64,000 nt of DNA, from positions 558,001 to 622,000 of the forward strand of contig CBDCUQ010000004.1 of assembly GCA_965222835.1 (NCBI GenBank), written 5' to 3'. A model generated the notes under the pieces. It was given only the letters and a program-made list of their open reading frames with translations, did not search any database and was not told the origin of the DNA. Both the position numbers and the translations under genes were made by a program. Below are positions 1 through 8,029 of the stretch, in pieces; the stretch's first letter is position 1, and the number at the start of each line of letters is the position of its first letter. Source of the stretch: CBDCUQ01 sp965222835 (GTDB lineage Bacteria > Pseudomonadota > Alphaproteobacteria > Rhizobiales > Hyphomicrobiaceae).

Positions 1-2
1 TA

Positions 3-335
3 TTTGCCGCAAAGCACGGTGTCCTTCTTGAGGAGTTCATCGAGCGCGATGCTATCGAGTATCTCCGGACGCTCGCCAAGACGGATTCAATCTCTCCGGC
101 CATTCAGAAGTCCCTCAAAAGTATCTGCAAGCAAGTTTATGCAGCGGGGTTCAACCCTATCGGGATTCTCCGCAATCTTCGCACCACAGGCGTGAGCTTC
201 GTGTGGGTAGACTTCGGAAGTGATTTGGGTGATCATCATCCCGGGGCATCAATAAAGCTGTCGCCTGCCAGGATACTTGAGAGGGAGTTGGAGAGCTATG
301 TCTGGTCCGCGGTCCGTAAGCAGGAGCAGCACTGA
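3..335 (+). CDS. C-terminal part of an unrecognised protein (truncated by window edge)
   Basis: An open frame runs in from before the window and stops at TGA 333-335, giving 110 residues. It contains a charged helical stretch, then a hydrophobic strand pattern (GVSFVWVDFG), and ends in an E/R-rich helix. I do not recognise the family. The stop lies 38 nt inside the next gene, so the two are translationally coupled and probably act together. Coding is inferred from the uninterrupted frame, the residue composition and the overlap. Confidence 0.55.
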   Translation, partial: FAAKHGVLLEEFIERDAIEYLRTLAKTDSISPAIQKSLKSICKQVYAAGFNPIGILRNLRTTGVSFVWVDFGSDLGDHHPGASIKLSPARILERELESYVWSAVRKQEQH

Positions 336-1344
336 GTTCTGGCGCAAGATTCAAGAACAGATTGAGCATCTACGTGAAAGAGCTTCTGACGTTGCCGAGA
401 TCAAGCCTTATGAGATCCCTCCCGATACGCGTAATGAAGCCGTCATCTTTCTGAAGCCAGAGCTGGTCTCGGATAAGAATGTCAAGCTAGAGTCTGTTTT
501 GAAGTTGGTGCAAAAGACTCTCAGCCAACATGCGGTAGAGGTGGTTGCGGCGGCTGTACAGAGCGGTACATATCTCGCATCTCACAACATTATTCCTCGC
601 CACTATGGGGCCATCAACAAGGTTTCTCGCGAGGGGCGCAATGCGCTCACGCCAACGGCGGACCGCAAGTTAAAGAGCGCATTTTCAGAACAACTTAAAG
701 CTGGAGCAGAAGTGCTTGGTGGGCATCAGTTCATCAATAAGCACCCATACTTTACAGCGACGGCACTCTCCGTATTGTGGGACGTGAAGGGCGCTCAAAG
801 CGTCAAGTTGGCGCCCGGCGTTTACGCCGTCGACTTCCAGGTTCTTGAGCACAGGGTGATCATACTCAATGGGTTTCATCCGTTTCAGATCGAATACTAC
901 ACCGCACCTCGCAAGGCGATTCTGGCGATGATCGTTCGATCGCGCACGCCGTGGAGTATTCTACGCAACAATCTTATTGGATCTACAGACCCGTCTGCTG
1001 CGGACGCAGGGTCGATACGTAACGAGCTCTTGAAGAACAAGCGTAAATGGAAGATCCGAGATATCAACAAGAGCCTCAATGGCGTGCATATGTCGGCCGG
1101 ACCGGTTGAAGGCTTTTTCGAAATTCGGCGCTTCTTTCAAAGCATCGCAGACGTGGAGGAGTGTTCAAATTTCTTCTGCGCGTACCGTCAGGCGGGCTTG
1201 GACGAGACCAAGTTGGATACTCTATCTGCAAACCCCACACTTGGCGTCGGCAAGAAGCAGATTCCGCTCTTTGATGCGACGGAAGAGATGGAAATGTCGG
1301 AAGCCATCAGCCTTCTCAAGCGTAAGCTTAAGCAACTTAGCTGA
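298..1344 (+). CDS. NDK-like protein with a large internal insertion
   Basis: 348 residues. Segments line up with nucleoside diphosphate kinase. FLKPE (Lys53) matches the IIKPD strand. IGSTDPSAADAGSIRNE matches the LGATNPADAEPGTIRGD loop, with the phosphate-binding Arg at 241. NGVHMSAGPVE matches NVIHGSDSVE, with Asn261 and the catalytic His264. A canonical NDK is about 140 residues; here about 100 extra residues lie between the N- and C-terminal halves, and a roughly 70-residue tail follows. The ATG at 298 was chosen because GGAG/GAGAG precedes it; a TTG at 277 is possible. It overlaps the upstream frame by 38 nt. The key residues suggest phosphotransfer to a nucleotide, but the substrate is unknown. 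The family assignment is by eye. Confidence 0.6.
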   Translation: MSGPRSVSRSSTEFWRKIQEQIEHLRERASDVAEIKPYEIPPDTRNEAVIFLKPELVSDKNVKLESVLKLVQKTLSQHAVEVVAAAVQSGTYLASHNIIPRHYGAINKVSREGRNALTPTADRKLKSAFSEQLKAGAEVLGGHQFINKHPYFTATALSVLWDVKGAQSVKLAPGVYAVDFQVLEHRVIILNGFHPFQIEYYTAPRKAILAMIVRSRTPWSILRNNLIGSTDPSAADAGSIRNELLKNKRKWKIRDINKSLNGVHMSAGPVEGFFEIRRFFQSIADVEECSNFFCAYRQAGLDETKLDTLSANPTLGVGKKQIPLFDATEEMEMSEAISLLKRKLKQLS

Positions 1345-1407
1345 TGAAACTGGGGTGCGGTCGCTGAAGGGGCTTGCGTCCGGGTTGTCGTAGGCGCTTG
1401 TTGTGTC

Positions 1408-2013
1408 ATGCCGTCTGAACCGACACATCGTGTGCGTTCCTACATCTTTGCCAAGGATCGTACTTACCGTATCAGCTCTGAGGCTCTTTGGTGGGAAGAA
1501 GGCGGAGTCGAGGGGCAAGTTCAATTTTCGGATATAGATCAGGTGCGCCTGATTTCTTACGCCGCTCTTGGCCCAGATCAGCACCGGTGCATCGTGCGCG
1601 ACAAAACCGGGAAGATGGTACGGATTAGTTTGCACCACTTTAAACGTTTCGGCTGGTTTGAAGACCGCTCTCAAAGCTACGCTGCTCTTGTTCGCGAACT
1701 CACGCAGCGTGTCGCATCCGCTAATCCGCAGGCAAGATTTGTCGCAGGCAGCACTCGGCTATGGCTGCTTTCGATTGCGACGCTCGTTGTCGCGGGACTT
1801 ACTGTCCTCGCGATTGCATTTGTGTTCACAATGGTTGGGCTCGGCAGGGTCCCATTGATAGAGGGACTCAAGCTCGTTGTTGTCTTTGTTGTTATGGCCG
1901 TCATTCTACCCGGAGCGTGGCGAGGTGTCCGAAGCGGACGTGCGCGCCAATTCGATCCTTCGGAACTCTCGTTCAGCGTTCTAGGTGTCGCAGAAAAGAC
2001 GGCCTCTTCGTGA
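1408..2013 (+). CDS. Hypothetical membrane protein with soluble N-terminal domain
   Basis: 201 residues. Residues 1-105 form a soluble beta-rich domain (YRISSEALWWEEGG, then QVQFSDIDQVRLISY) that resembles a PH-like YcxB/bPH domain. Two membrane helices follow at about 117-142 and 150-168, then a basic cytoplasmic tail. No enzymatic motif is visible. It follows the NDK-like gene by 63 nt on the same strand and could be co-transcribed. No good Shine-Dalgarno precedes the ATG. The PH-like reading is tentative. Confidence 0.6.
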   Translation: MPSEPTHRVRSYIFAKDRTYRISSEALWWEEGGVEGQVQFSDIDQVRLISYAALGPDQHRCIVRDKTGKMVRISLHHFKRFGWFEDRSQSYAALVRELTQRVASANPQARFVAGSTRLWLLSIATLVVAGLTVLAIAFVFTMVGLGRVPLIEGLKLVVVFVVMAVILPGAWRGVRSGRARQFDPSELSFSVLGVAEKTASS

Positions 2014-2157
2014 GTCCGCCAATCTCATCCGTCGAATTGGTGAGCGGCTGTCTGGAGGGCGAACTGTGCGTGAGCCTTCGTCCGACATTTTACGAAAATT
2101 CGGCCTTGAGTAGAGATGGCGCCGCGCCGTTAAGGCGTGGGTCTCGGTTCAGGTCGA

Positions 2158-2526
2158 TTAGCGCTCGGATGACGGCGCTGGGCGGGAGGCGATAAAACAC
2201 ATTGCCACGGTCATGGCCAAGGCTTGGATGATGAGAACGGTCAGACCCACACGTAGTGCTAAGCTGATTGCGAACACGACGGCCATGGCAACCGCCGATG
2301 CGATCTTGGATTTGCGGCTGATGGCGCCTTCGCGGTTCCAATCTTTGATTGGGGGGCCGAAGTTTGGGTGATTGATGAGCCAATGGTGCCATCTTTCCGA
2401 GGAGCGGGCAAAGGCGTAGGCCGCTACCAAGAGGAATGGTACTGTCGGCAGAAGAGGCAGGGCTGCGCCGGCGATCGCGAGGCCAACCGCCGTGAAGCCA
2501 ACCGCCAACCAGAACATTTGCGTCAT
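2158..2526 (-). CDS. YbaN/DUF454 family inner-membrane protein
   Basis: 122 residues with the DUF454 pattern: an N-terminal helix ending in LPLLPTVPFLLVAAYAFARSS, the conserved HHWLINHPNFGPPIKDW segment, and two C-terminal helices. Family members are small inner-membrane proteins of unclear function that are often found near NO, haem or denitrification genes. It is the last gene of a minus-strand run that begins at the NsrR-like operator, 37 nt after cytochrome P460, so it is probably co-expressed in response to nitric oxide. Confidence 0.85.
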   Translation of the reverse strand: MTQMFWLAVGFTAVGLAIAGAALPLLPTVPFLLVAAYAFARSSERWHHWLINHPNFGPPIKDWNREGAISRKSKIASAVAMAVVFAISLALRVGLTVLIIQALAMTVAMCFIASRPAPSSER

Positions 2527-2563
2527 GCGCTCTTCCCTGGCTTTATGAGCTCGGAGTGTGCGC

Positions 2564-3073
2564 TTACTTCTTCAGGTGTTCAATGGAGAAGACGTGATCC
2601 TTGTCTTTCAGCGGCGCATGGCACTGCCTGCATTTATTCAAATCCTTGCCGAGTCGCTCGCCAGAGGGTTTGAAGATGGCAAAATCCCAATCGCCGTTTC
2701 TTAAGTCCTCGGAGAAGGTGTCGCCCCAACCGCTCCGCTTTTCCATGACGGCAATGGCGGCCAATTTGCCCCGAATGCGGCGCCCGAGAGAACTTTTGAC
2801 GACGTTGCCCTCCTTATCTTTTTTGGCCTTGTAAACTTCGCCAACCAGGATTGAACCGTCTGGTAGCGCATTGCCTTTAGCTGCTGCCTCTGTGGCTGTC
2901 GCGTTGGCGAACAGGCGGATAATCTGGTCGTCGTTCTGCACGCGATCCAAGCTGATATAATTCGTGAAGTCCGTCGCGTATGTCGCCGGGAACTTGATCC
3001 TCTCTTCGGCGCCGATGGCCACGCTCGCGGCTGCGGCGAAAGCGACGATACCTGCGCCTGTCCTTTTCAGCAT
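2564..3073 (-). CDS. Cytochrome P460 family protein
   Basis: 169 residues. A signal peptide (MLKRTGAGIVAFAAAASVAIGA) directs it to the periplasm. One c-type haem motif, CRQCH, lies near the C-terminus, preceded by the family pattern FPATYATDFTNYISLDR and GDWDFAIFKPSG. P460 proteins carry a Lys-crosslinked haem and oxidise hydroxylamine and NO-level nitrogen species. The start at 3073 has AGGGAG upstream; a longer frame to 3232 has no signal peptide at its start. It lies 11 nt behind the truncated haemoglobin and so shares its NsrR-type control. A role in NO or hydroxylamine detoxification is inferred. Confidence 0.85.
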   Translation of the reverse strand: MLKRTGAGIVAFAAAASVAIGAEERIKFPATYATDFTNYISLDRVQNDDQIIRLFANATATEAAAKGNALPDGSILVGEVYKAKKDKEGNVVKSSLGRRIRGKLAAIAVMEKRSGWGDTFSEDLRNGDWDFAIFKPSGERLGKDLNKCRQCHAPLKDKDHVFSIEHLKK

Positions 3074-3084
3074 TTCCGTTCTCC

Positions 3085-3540
3085 CTAGCAGCTGGTCAAT
3101 TTCTGTTGGCTCCGTTGCTCTTTTGTGAGTGGTATGGCTCCGGACTTCATGCGGCGCAAGCCGGTTTGGAGGGAGCTTGCGATCCGTTCGGCGCGATCGA
3201 TGAATAGTGCTGCGGCGGGCGGCGGGCAGCACTCTCGTGCGGTTGTGCGGAAAAGCTCGAGCCAGCGATCGAAGTGTGGCTGTGTTATGTCCGGTATGCC
3301 AGCATGTACGGGCATTGGCCGGCCTTTGTAGCGGCCGCTCATCAGGGTGACCGACGACCAGAAATCGGTGAGTTTTGCCAAATGGTCCGGCCAGTTCGTG
3401 ACGTGGCGTTCGAATATCGGCCCCAGAAGGTCATCTGTGCGAATCCGGGCGTAGAACGCGTCGACCAAGTCGCGGATTATGGGCTCTGATACGCCGCACG
3501 CAAGGCCTGGCGCTTTCAATCGGTTGGAAGGTTCCGCCAT
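3085..3540 (-). CDS. Group III truncated haemoglobin
   Basis: 151 residues with the group III (P) truncated globin pattern: VSEPIIRDLVDAFYARIRTDDLLGPIF, then WPDHLAKLTDFWSSVTL and GRYKGRPMPVHAGI, where the His is the likely proximal haem ligand. The protein is cytoplasmic. Group III globins in Campylobacter and alphaproteobacteria respond to NO. The start at 3540 lies just downstream of an NsrR-like palindrome and leads the operon globin, cytochrome P460, YbaN. Placement opposite nsrR supports a role in NO protection. Confidence 0.88.
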   Translation of the reverse strand: MAEPSNRLKAPGLACGVSEPIIRDLVDAFYARIRTDDLLGPIFERHVTNWPDHLAKLTDFWSSVTLMSGRYKGRPMPVHAGIPDITQPHFDRWLELFRTTARECCPPPAAALFIDRAERIASSLQTGLRRMKSGAIPLTKEQRSQQKLTSC

Positions 3541-3563
3541 AGGGAAAGTTTGCACTCCGTTAA

Positions 3564-3586
3564 AAGATATATTATCTGTACATCTT
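3564..3586. promoter_or_regulatory. NsrR-type operator in the nsrR/globin intergenic region
   Basis: A 23-bp imperfect palindrome starts AAGAT and ends TACATCTT, matching the known NsrR consensus arrangement of AAGATGYATTT half-sites around a central base. It lies 24-46 nt upstream of the globin start. A further half-site, TACATCTTA, occurs at about 3619-3627, just before the nsrR ribosome-binding site, which suggests autoregulation. The operator is read from sequence; binding is inferred. Confidence 0.75.
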
Positions 3587-3639
3587 ATCAGGACTGGGCT
3601 GAAAAGCAATATGTTTTATACATCTTATAGGAGGCGGGG

Positions 3640-4080
3640 ATGCGACTGACGGTATTGTCCGATTACTCCTTGCGGGTGCTTATGTATCTCGCTGCCGATC
3701 CTGATCGGCTGGCGACTATCGAGAGGATTGCTGAGGCGTACGGGATCTCTGAAAATCATCTGATGAAGGTGGTGCATCGCCTCGGGCAGCACGGATTTAT
3801 CGAGACGGTGCGGGGACGTGGCGGCGGGCTGCGGCTTGCTCAGGACCCCGCGGAGATTTGCGTCGGCGATGTGTTGCGTGCGGTCGAGGAGGACTTCGCG
3901 TTGGTCGAGTGTTTTGGTGCGCACGACACCTGTAGGATCACGAAGGTTTGCGGATTGCAGCGCGTTCTAGAGAAGGCGCTGGACGCCTATTTCCGTGTGC
4001 TTGACGACTGCACACTTGCCGATCTCGTCGGCAAGCCAAAGCCGCTCATTCAAGCGCTTTCGATTGGCGAAGCGAGATAG
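3640..4080 (+). CDS. nsrR: Rrf2-family nitric-oxide-sensing repressor NsrR
   Basis: 146 residues. The N-terminal winged helix (MRLTVLSDYSLRVLMYLA, then GISENHLMKVVHRLG and GFIETVRGRGGGLRLA) is typical of Rrf2/NsrR. Three cysteines in ECFGAHDTCRITKVC are spaced as the Fe-S ligands of NsrR. NO destroys the cluster and releases DNA. TAGGAGG precedes the ATG. It diverges from the globin/P460 operon and shares the operator region. IscR is less likely, given the Cys spacing and the context. Confidence 0.9.
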   Translation: MRLTVLSDYSLRVLMYLAADPDRLATIERIAEAYGISENHLMKVVHRLGQHGFIETVRGRGGGLRLAQDPAEICVGDVLRAVEEDFALVECFGAHDTCRITKVCGLQRVLEKALDAYFRVLDDCTLADLVGKPKPLIQALSIGEAR

Positions 4081-4180
4081 ATCCCGAGTCCGTCTGTTTT
4101 AGAGCGTGCCTGCTTGTGTATTCGCCGGAGCGATTGGCGCGCGGATGCGAACGAAAAGTCAAGGGATGCTCGGCAGCAGC

Positions 4181-4768
4181 TCAAACATCCTTGTTGGCCG
4201 TGCTTTCGAAAGTCGTGACATCGACAACTTCGTCCCAATTCAAATGCCAAAACGTGGCTTGAACAGACCGATCCGCCGGTTTTCCGCGCCAGGCGGGATC
4301 ACCCCCTTCAATGTCGAAAATCCGGTCCCAGCTTTTAATGATTTCGGTGTGATATGAGGCTTTAGAAGGCGTCTGGTGACGCTTGTGAAACGCGTCGTCT
4401 TCGGCTTCGCTCCACGACAAATACCAGTTGTTGAGCACAGCGTGCCACGCTTCAAAGTCGGACAGCAGAATACGAGACACGGGAACCTCTAGCTCGAGTC
4501 TGACGTACTTGCCTGGTCCTTCCATATGACGGACGCTTCTGAGATCGGGTTTGGGGCGGTCAGTACGCTTCCAGCGTGCCCAGGCCCATAGAGGATAGAT
4601 CACGCCCGGCGGCGGGGGCCCCAGGCGCCGGCGCATTTGTTCAGCCATCCAGGAATAGGCGTCTCGCATTTGAACTGACCGATCAATCCTCCGGCCGTCG
4701 GCGGTCAGCCGGCCACGACTCTCCAAGACCTCATAGACTTTGATCGGACATATCATCCAGAGACGCAT
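4181..4768 (-). CDS. DUF3841 domain protein
   Basis: 195 residues matching DUF3841: MRLWMICPIKVYEVLESRG at the N-terminus, AYSWMAEQMRRRLGPPPPG, YPLWAWARW, then a middle LSDFEAWHAVLNNWYLSW and a C-terminal WDRIFD...VQATFWHLNWDEVV. No signal peptide or membrane segment is present. Function is unknown; the family occurs scattered in bacteria and resembles small ADP-ribosyl-type or toxin-like folds only loosely. It stands alone, convergent with nsrR. Confidence 0.8.
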   Translation of the reverse strand: MRLWMICPIKVYEVLESRGRLTADGRRIDRSVQMRDAYSWMAEQMRRRLGPPPPGVIYPLWAWARWKRTDRPKPDLRSVRHMEGPGKYVRLELEVPVSRILLSDFEAWHAVLNNWYLSWSEAEDDAFHKRHQTPSKASYHTEIIKSWDRIFDIEGGDPAWRGKPADRSVQATFWHLNWDEVVDVTTFESTANKDV

Positions 4769-5250
4769 TTTGTGCCTCTAGATGGTTTGGCCTTTGCCGG
4801 CAAGCATCGAGTGCGATGTTCGATTTGGCGCCCGTGATTTTTTCGACAGCGATATAGAAAGGAGCGTCTGAGTACTGGGCACAGTTCTCGTCGCTGTTAT
4901 CGTGCTATCTGCACGCTCTATTGCCTTTTGGATGATCAAAGGTCCTGTCGATCTGAATGTGATGCGGGAGGGGGACTCAGAGCTGCGGTGACTCTTGAAT
5001 GGGTCGTGACCGGGGATGAGGGTGTTTGTTTTGGGTCCACCTGCCCACATCACGGCTGGGTGACACTGCTTTCATCCCGGACTGTGACGCCCGTCGTGAT
5101 TCGCGCTGGGCAACGAGCCACGCCAACTGAACCATTGGTGGATCCGTCAAAAGTTGGTATCATCACATGAATGCAGACGGAGACGATGCGGAACAGAGCC
5201 AGGATACTTGCCCTAGGTTGCGTTAGACAATCGAATGCGGAGGGACAATC
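4769..5250. other. Intergenic stretch, nothing supported
   Basis: About 480 bases between the DUF3841 gene and the small secreted protein at 5251. Short frames are present on both strands but none has a convincing start, composition or family pattern. The last 60 bases presumably hold the promoter of the 5251 gene; GGAGGG lies at about 5239. Confidence 0.4.
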
Positions 5251-5652
5251 ATGCTGCTCAAAGCTCTCGGTGCAGCCTTTCTAAGCCTTCTCACGGTCTC
5301 GGTGGCGCTTGCCCCCGGCGCCGCCGATGCCGGTGAGCTTGGCGGCACGTGGAGGGGCGGCGGTTGGGTGTACCCGAAGTCGAGCCCCAAAGAGCGCGTC
5401 AAGTGCCGTGTGACTTATCGCCAGCAGTCGGCCAAAGTCTTCTCGGTCAAGGCGGTTTGCGCCACGCCGTCTGCCAAGATCATCCAGACCGGGGAGCTCC
5501 TAAAGGTACGGAAGGGGCGCTATGTCGGCGACTTCTACAACGCGCAATTCGACATCTCGGGCCGAATCCGCATGTCCCTGTCCGGACGGCGGCAGCACGT
5601 TACATTCTCCGGTGCCCAGGGCCGTGGAAGTATGACGCTCTCGCGGCGTTAA
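5251..5652 (+). CDS. Small secreted beta-rich protein, WRGxG family copy 1
   Basis: 133 residues with a clear signal peptide (cleavage near APGAADA-GE). The mature part begins ELGGTWRGGGWVYP and continues with KERVKCRVTYR, VKAVCATPSAKI and a final GSMTLSRR. Two cysteines could form a disulfide. The same layout (G-x-WRG-x-G, R/T-C-x-x-Y, C-A-S/T-P, terminal SL-x-R) recurs in the proteins at 39830 and 40518, so this is one of three paralogues in the window. Predicted periplasmic or outer-surface beta-barrel-like fold; function unknown. GGAGGGACA precedes the ATG. Confidence 0.8.
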   Translation: MLLKALGAAFLSLLTVSVALAPGAADAGELGGTWRGGGWVYPKSSPKERVKCRVTYRQQSAKVFSVKAVCATPSAKIIQTGELLKVRKGRYVGDFYNAQFDISGRIRMSLSGRRQHVTFSGAQGRGSMTLSRR

Positions 5653-5766
5653 TTGGTCCGGGCCGGCGCGGTATTCTGGGAGCGATACGGCAAGGCTCTG
5701 CGCGGATCGTTTAGGCGGTGCTATGGCCTCAGCTCCATGGCGGACATCAGCAAACCGGAGGCAAGA

Positions 5767-5976
5767 ATGTCAGATCACATTTATAAGCACATGCAGCTTA
5801 CTGGCTCGTCGACAACCTCGAGTGACGATGCCGTCCGCGCCGCCATCGAGCGGGCATCGAAAACGATTAGGGAAATGCGCTGGTTCAAGGTCCTCGAGAC
5901 ACGCGGTCACATCGAAAAAGGTCAGGTTGCTCACTGGCAGGTCACGGTCGAAGTCGGCTTCACACTCGATCGGTGA
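5767..5976 (+). CDS. Dodecin, flavin-binding
   Basis: 69 residues. The sequence HIYKHMQLTGSSTTSSDDA, then AAIERASKTIREMRWFKV and the strand HIEKGQVAHWQVTVEVGF, is the dodecin pattern, including the Trp that stacks flavin and the Gln-x-x-x-W-Q segment. Dodecins form dodecameric shells that store FMN or riboflavin. The start at 5767 fits the family length; the longer frame from 5653 is unsupported. It stands alone. Confidence 0.9.
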   Translation: MSDHIYKHMQLTGSSTTSSDDAVRAAIERASKTIREMRWFKVLETRGHIEKGQVAHWQVTVEVGFTLDR

Positions 5977-6612
5977 GATTTTCTCTATGAACATTGCTGT
6001 CCGTGCGCTGCCAAAATGTGCTCGCAGCTCGGGTCTTCGCTGGTTTCCTATTTGAAAACCTGCATGAAGGCGCGGGTCCGAATGCGGCTGATATTTCCGA
6101 CCTGGGTCAACAACAGGCCCGGCCGCAATGTCCACGCGACGTCCGGCATCCCATTGACAGCCAACAGAATTGTTGCGGGGTCGGTACTCTCGCCATTTCT
6201 CAGAACTAAACGGCGAGTTTGGGCACACATCGCGGGACAGCAGAAAAGAAATTGCGTCCTTTGCTCCACTGCTGCGTCGAACAAGACGTGACGAACAGTA
6301 CAGGAGCAAATCATGACACAAGACTCTGCAGAGGAGGGTGTGAACCGTAGGCGATCTACCGGTGTTCACGACCTGGATATTGGCCGGGACACACCGATCG
6401 CGTGCGTCAAGAGGACGCTTGGGCCTGTTCCCTACGAAACAGTTTCCGTCGCTGGGCGGTAGCAGAGATACGGCCGCCAGATTTCGCGGATTCCAGCGTT
6501 TTGGCCAGCATCGATGCCGCAATAGTCGGTAGGTTTCAGCCGGACTAACTCGATAACGGCTTCGGACTGCGATGTGGATCTGGCAACAGCCACTAACAAA
6601 CGGAGATACGAT
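5977..6612. other. Intergenic stretch, nothing supported
   Basis: About 635 bases between dodecin and the next secreted protein. A minus-strand open frame of 287 codons crosses it but also covers dodecin, has Arg/Cys-rich composition and looks like a shadow. An 88-codon minus-strand frame at 6048-6314 has no recognisable pattern. The stretch may hold decayed sequence. Confidence 0.35.
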
Positions 6613-6957
6613 ATGAAGGTTCGAGTGGATCACGCCCTGCTTACCGCTGCGATCGGACTTTTCTGTGCTTCCATTTCCAGCGCTGCGTTTGCCGAGGACA
6701 ACATGGCCCTAAAGGAAATTGCACTGCGTCAGGCCTGCACGGAATACGACGGGCGGTTTGAGCTTTCCTGGAGGTACAACGACCAGGGTGTTAGGTGGGG
6801 GCGGATCATGTCCTGCACCACAAAAACGAGTATCATCACCTGTCAGGGCAATGTCTGCAGGTCCGAAGGCGAAGCGATTAGCAGCAACTTGGCTGGATCA
6901 TTTCCGGCAGAGCCAGTGGCATTTTCCAATGCGCTCGCTGCGCTAGATGAGCAGTAA
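6613..6957 (+). CDS. Hypothetical secreted protein
   Basis: 114 residues with a signal peptide (hydrophobic run LLTAAIGLFCASISSAAFA, cleavage before EDN). The mature part contains four cysteines (ACTEYDG, MSCTTK, TCQGNVC) that could pair in the periplasm, and no catalytic motif. The ATG at 6613 was chosen because CGGAGATA lies before it and the signal peptide starts there. The family is not recognised. Confidence 0.6.
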   Translation: MKVRVDHALLTAAIGLFCASISSAAFAEDNMALKEIALRQACTEYDGRFELSWRYNDQGVRWGRIMSCTTKTSIITCQGNVCRSEGEAISSNLAGSFPAEPVAFSNALAALDEQ

Positions 6958-7186
6958 ACGCGGGTTACGACGAAGAAGCGGTGGGCCCGCAAAGCCCGGT
7001 CTGGCCAACCTTTGGTGAGTAGCCCACGCGGGCCCAAGTCGCTTTAACACGTAATGGCGTTGGCGCCTTTTACGGAGAGGAAGACAGCTGCCCAGAAGAG
7101 CGTGGTGAGGTGGAACGCGTCGCGGCTGTCCTAAGGTGTGACATCGCATCGCCCGCGAATGGCAGCCATGAGGATTTCGCTTATCA

Positions 7187-8029
7187 TCACTGGGGCGCGA
7201 CGTGGCTTCCACGCCGGGCGTTAATGGTCTGGCGGGCGGTGAAGGCGATGATGAAGAGAAGCGTGAGCACGAGGATGATGGTGGGTGCCGGTGCGCTGTC
7301 CAGGTAGAAGCTGGCGTAGACACCACCAGACATGGCAACGGCATTGATTATGATTGCGACCAACAGCATCTGCGAAAACGTCCGCGTTATGAGGAACGCG
7401 ATGGCGCCCGGTGAGATGAGCAGTCCGATGGCTAGGATGAGGCCGACCGCCTTCAATGTTGCGACGATGGTGAACGAGAGGATGGCGAGCAAGCCATAGT
7501 GGAGAAGCCCGACCGGCAGACCGAGGGCTTGGGCCTGTGCGGGGTCGAAGGCATGCAGGAGGAGGTCTTTCCATTTGAGGATCAACACGCCCGTGACGGC
7601 GACCGCGACGACGCCCGCGGTGACGAGATCTTCCGCACCGACGCCAAGCATGTTTCCGAACAGGATGTGATCGAGGTGCACATTGGTGTGGATCTTGGTG
7701 TAGAGCACCATGCCGAGGCCGAACATGCCCGAGAACACAACGCCCATGACCGTGTCCTGTTTGATGCGACTATTGTCCTTGAGGTAGCCGGTCGCCAACG
7801 CGCAGACCATGCCTGCGGCGAAGGCACCGATCAGGAGCGGGATGTTGAAGATGTAGGCGAGCACGATGCCCGGCAGCACGGCATGGCTTACCGCATCACC
7901 CATCAGCGACCAGCCCTTGAGCACCAGGAAGCACGACAAGATGGCGGTCGGGGGGGCCAACAGTAGCGCCACCAAGAATGCGTTCTGCATAAATCCGAAC
8001 TGGAACGGCTGAAGGATCGTTTCGATCAT
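7187..8029 (-). CDS. sitD: Mn/Fe ABC transporter permease SitD
   Basis: 280 residues, eight to nine membrane helices, ABC-3 family: LKGWSLMGDAVSHAVLPGI near the N-terminus and SPGAIAFLITRTF near the C-terminus. It forms the membrane channel with SitC and takes Mn2+ (or Fe2+) passed on by SitA. The start at 8029 overlaps the sitC stop by 4 nt (ATGA); a longer frame is not supported. It is the last gene of the minus-strand sitABCD operon. The paralogous ZnuB/MntD families are alternatives; neighbouring SitA and the Fur/Mur regulator favour Mn. Confidence 0.9.
   Translation of the reverse strand: MIETILQPFQFGFMQNAFLVALLLAPPTAILSCFLVLKGWSLMGDAVSHAVLPGIVLAYIFNIPLLIGAFAAGMVCALATGYLKDNSRIKQDTVMGVVFSGMFGLGMVLYTKIHTNVHLDHILFGNMLGVGAEDLVTAGVVAVAVTGVLILKWKDLLLHAFDPAQAQALGLPVGLLHYGLLAILSFTIVATLKAVGLILAIGLLISPGAIAFLITRTFSQMLLVAIIINAVAMSGGVYASFYLDSAPAPTIILVLTLLFIIAFTARQTINARRGSHVAPQ

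Noticed and set aside
5770..6633. 287-codon minus-strand open frame across dodecin and the following gap
   Set aside because: Overlaps dodecin antisense and has shadow-like composition rich in Arg and Cys.
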